Shown one piece after another: positions 8,001-8,828 of a stretch of 8,828 nucleotides of DNA. The stretch lies in contig CAZZLH010000040.1 in the NCBI GenBank assembly GCA_964654815.1, positions 1-8,828 on the forward strand. The letters run 5' to 3'. Source of the stretch: ZLKRG08 sp964654815. Lineage in GTDB: Bacteria; Actinomycetota; Actinomycetes; Nanopelagicales; Nanopelagicaceae. The position numbers and the translations under genes are program-made. The notes under the pieces are model-generated. The model did no database searches. It worked only from the letters and a program-made list of their open reading frames with translations, and was not told where the DNA came from. Each line of letters opens with the position of its first letter. The first letter of the stretch is position 1.

Positions 8001-8041
8001 CCGGGGTCTATAAGTTCTCTTGGATTGTTTCGGCCATTTAG
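5024..8041 (+). CDS. lacZ: Beta-galactosidase, GH2 family (LacZ type)
   Basis: Hydrolyses terminal beta-galactosides such as lactose in the cytoplasm; no signal peptide is present. The 1005-residue length is close to E. coli LacZ (1023). Domain order fits: N-terminal jelly roll (about 25-195, with EDQD at 172-175), immunoglobulin-like domain 2 (about 197-353), TIM barrel (about 354-635), and the C-terminal small-chain domain (about 740-1005) with RAPNDND (777-783) and GVGPHETVPDR (876-886). Catalytic residues are the acid/base Glu479 in GNES and the nucleophile Glu549 in CEYSHAMGNS. Glu436 and His438 match E. coli magnesium ligands 416 and 418, and His411, His552 and Trp580 match E. coli 391, 540 and 568. 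Two departures: Cys981 stands where E. coli has Trp999, and Asp616 where it has Asn604. Domain 2 seems about 40 residues longer than in E. coli. The gene starts 30 nt after the permease, so it is probably in the same operon. Confidence 0.96.
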   Translation: MENIWKSPETSSVNRLPMLNLAHPTYLSLDGKWDFQLLFNPEQEIGRRDHWDSIDVPGLWTMVDGEQPFGDKPIYTNTQMPWDHFAPTVPEANPTGIYQRDFTLSENLAQKRVVLQIGATESVHIVYINGSAVGAGKDSHLASEYDITEFIKAGTNVLTIKVVKWSDATYIEDQDQWWHGGISRSVKLYFTEKVFIERLYATPTLLPDNKTGHLKVWAHINSLNDESFVNYKLQVRISPQKLTSGKGLSKKPVQVEAKVIQKSAPKWIEKTIEESQAGEDFFQSKYWAGMMPKAAKEAWLATEAIIPGPLELQVKLPVAPWSAETPVLYEVEYLLLDPNGKVVQTATQRVGFRRIEIKGKELLFNGQPIVFYGINRHDFNKRTGRVISKEDYRADLLALKANNFNAIRTSHYPNDPVFLELCDELGFYVVDEANIESHAFQNQFCDDQKYLSQIVDRVARLVQRDIHHASVVFWSLGNESGAGVNHRAAAAYARSFDPTRPIHYEGAIRGNWTGNFDLTDVVCPMYPSITAIESYAKSSLAKRPLIMCEYSHAMGNSNGSLKEYWDVIHKYKGLQGGFIWEMWDHGLDQTLPDGTKRSAYGGDYGELKHDSNFVCDGMFFPDRTPKPAMQEFKYLAAPVFITRKGAKFQIFNKFFFIDLSGYKLRYEVTINGDLEYFGNLKLPAVKPRKSVLVSIPTKVLKSKEPGERFLTFILEDKNGREVAWEQFALASKKAPKPKIVKIVEEGLIGFEINKLVDASGNLALPHQEVAPKLTLWRAPNDNDAIGTAAHRWKAWGLRDLEIADSKVVRKGKKAIITKIWQTGSGIKVKHVRVVEVISGSVKVSETITLPKQLHDVARVGINFELAGTLDQYQYFGVGPHETVPDRAIGRVGKYKSSVAEQLTDYIKPQENGSRVGIRWFELTNKNGKGLRIELDKPKVVTVLPVRSTDLAAATHNVYVKRCGNTVVTIDAAHRGVGTASCGPDTLGKYKIKPGVYKFSWIVSAI

Positions 8042-8049
8042 GGCTTACC

Positions 8050-8083
8050 CTCAAACATCTCTCTCACCTTGAGATTTATTTTG
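8050..8083 (+). terminator. Weak candidate terminator after lacZ
   Basis: CTCAA (8050-8054) can pair with TTGAG (8069-8073), or alternatively ATCTC (8057-8061) with GAGAT (8071-8075). A T-rich tract follows (8075-8082). The stems are only 5 bp and AT-containing, so any terminator here is weak. It overlaps the proposed hppA promoter. Confidence 0.3.
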
Positions 8084-8100
8084 TATATATAAGGTATAAC
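8069..8100 (+). promoter_or_regulatory. Candidate promoter for the hppA transcript
   Basis: This is the most AT-rich stretch between lacZ and hppA. TTGAGA (8069-8074) resembles a -35 box. Candidate -10 boxes are TATAAG (8088-8093, spacer 13) and TATAAC (8095-8100, spacer 20). Neither spacing is ideal, so the exact elements are uncertain, but an AT-rich core here would give a leader of about 180 nt. Confidence 0.4.
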
Positions 8101-8103
8101 TTG

Positions 8104-8277
8104 CCCGAAAAGGCGCCCTTGCCCCATACTTAAGCCGTAACGCGCTCGTTAAGAGGGAAGCGGCCAAAGTTGTCCGCAGGGGCTACATACCTGCCAGGGC
8201 AGCCGGAAGCGGTTCTCCGATTCATTTGGAGAAAGGTAATCTCCAAGCGGATCACTAAGGAGAGAGCGCCCCACACG
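8104..8277 (+). ncRNA. Structured 5' leader of hppA, unassigned (possible cis-regulatory RNA)
   Basis: This GC-richer stretch has no credible coding frame and several short stems: AAGG/CCTT (8110-8113, 8117-8120), TAACG/CGTTA with a CGCT loop (8138-8142, 8147-8151), an alternative CTTAA/TTAAG (8129-8133, 8149-8153), GCGG/CCGC (8160-8163, 8174-8177), and CTGC/GCAG (8191-8194, 8199-8202). Near the 3' end, TTCTCC (8213-8218) can pair with GGAGAA (8228-8233), or TGGAGA (8227-8232) can pair with TCTCCA (8240-8245). That last segment can also pair with GGAGA at 8259-8263, close to the ribosome site. Mutually exclusive pairing of this sort is typical of attenuators and riboswitches. I compared it from memory with common riboswitch cores (TPP, cobalamin, c-di-AMP, Mg, fluoride, guanidine) and found no convincing match. 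Confidence 0.4.
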
Positions 8278-8283
8278 AAGGAG
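8278..8283 (+). promoter_or_regulatory. Strong ribosome binding site of hppA
   Basis: AAGGAG is followed by a 7-nt spacer and the ATG at 8291. It is the best Shine-Dalgarno match in the window and fixes the hppA start. Confidence 0.85.
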
Positions 8284-8290
8284 CAACTTA

Positions 8291-8828
8291 ATGCGAGCTG
8301 CTGGCTCATCCACGCTGGTCCAAGTAACCGGCACCAATCTCACCTACGTTTACATAGTCCTAGGCATCTCACTTGCCGCACTTGCCATCGCGGCCGCACT
8401 TCGCGCCCAGATCTTGGCCAAGTCCGATGGCACCGAGAAGATGCGCGAAATCGCCCAAGCAGTCCAAGAGGGCGCCGCGGCATATCTAACCCGCCAATTC
8501 AGGACCCTCTCATTTTTCGTAGCAGTCGTATTCGTACTGCTCTTTGCACTTCCCGGAACCACCGAAATCAAAATCGGTCGCTCAATATTCTTCTTAGTCG
8601 GCGCAGGATTCTCTGCGTTGGTTGGTTATCAAGGAATGTGGCTGGCAGTTCGCGCCAACGTGCGCGTCGCCGAAGCGGCACGTCAAAAGTCATCTGAAGG
8701 CGCAGTGCAGATCGCATTTCGTACCGGTGGCGTCGTCGGCATGTTGACCGTCGGCCTTGGCTTAGTTGGCGCAGCACTTGTCGTAGTTATCTATCGCGAG
8801 AATGCCCCAGCAGTCCTTGAAGGATTTG
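8291..8828 (+). CDS. hppA: Membrane H+-translocating pyrophosphatase, N-terminal part (3'-truncated by window edge)
   Basis: Couples hydrolysis of pyrophosphate to proton export across the cytoplasmic membrane. The frame runs open to the window end, giving 179 complete codons of a protein usually 660-800 residues long. Visible family features are a first membrane helix (about 17-42), the conserved cytoplasmic segment M-R-E-I-A-Q-A-V-Q-E-G-A-A-A-Y-L (51-66), helices at about 73-88 and 98-118, then R-A-N-V-R-V-A-E-A-A-R (121-131) and G-A-V-Q-I-A-F-R-T-G-G (137-147) leading into a fourth helix. The catalytic DVGADLVGK-type motif and the residue that decides potassium dependence lie beyond the window, so ion dependence cannot be read. 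The gene has its own leader and ribosome site and is unlikely to be part of the sugar operon. Confidence 0.92.
   Translation, partial: MRAAGSSTLVQVTGTNLTYVYIVLGISLAALAIAAALRAQILAKSDGTEKMREIAQAVQEGAAAYLTRQFRTLSFFVAVVFVLLFALPGTTEIKIGRSIFFLVGAGFSALVGYQGMWLAVRANVRVAEAARQKSSEGAVQIAFRTGGVVGMLTVGLGLVGAALVVVIYRENAPAVLEGF

Noticed and set aside
8155..8215. Cobalamin riboswitch or SRP RNA resemblance in the hppA leader
   Set aside because: Fragments such as GGGAA, ACCTGCC and CCGGAAG recall those RNAs, but the order and spacing of the conserved blocks do not fit either.
8170..8697. 175-codon open frame on the plus strand
   Set aside because: It overlaps hppA in another frame, has an Arg/Ser-rich low-complexity translation, and lacks the strong ribosome site that hppA has. 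The hppA frame gives clear family motifs.
1..8828. CRISPR arrays, insertion sequences, tRNA or rRNA genes
   Set aside because: No regularly spaced repeats, transposase motifs, terminal inverted repeats or tRNA/rRNA signatures were seen on either strand.

Overview
The window reads as the central part of a galactoside-scavenging locus in a bacterium, followed by the first part of an unrelated housekeeping gene. All recognisable genes are on the + strand. The likely host is an actinobacterium of moderate GC content. This is an inference from three things: a twin-arginine lipoprotein sugar-binding protein, the H+-pyrophosphatase gene hppA, and GC near 50% by eye. Small freshwater lineages such as the acI/Nanopelagicales group would fit. 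No marker gene in the window settles the taxonomy.

Layout: 3-1700 is a GH36 alpha-galactosidase cut off at its 5' end by the window edge. 1701-1832 is a gap with several short inverted repeats. 1833-3128 is an ABC sugar-binding lipoprotein (Tat signal plus lipobox). 3201-4112 and 4109-4993 are two ABC sugar permeases that overlap by 4 nt. 5024-8041 is a GH2 beta-galactosidase (lacZ). 8042-8290 is a non-coding stretch that appears to hold the end of the sugar transcription unit, an AT-rich promoter and a leader of about 180 nt with competing hairpins. 8291-8828 is the N-terminal part of hppA, a membrane proton-pumping pyrophosphatase, cut off by the window edge.

How it works together: the binding protein would capture a galactose-containing oligosaccharide outside the membrane and the two permeases would import it. 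The two galactosidases carry no visible export signal (the N-terminus of GH36 is missing), so they would cleave alpha- and beta-linked galactose in the cytoplasm. The importer's ATP-binding subunit and any transcriptional regulator are absent here. They lie outside the window or are supplied from another locus, such as a shared MsmK-type ATPase.

I did not find a clearly new biological system. The points most worth a second look are: an 18-bp perfect palindrome inside the start of the binding-protein gene; the hppA leader, which has mutually exclusive stems; substitutions at two known E. coli LacZ positions plus an apparent insertion in domain 2; and a triplicated 9-bp element ahead of lacZ.
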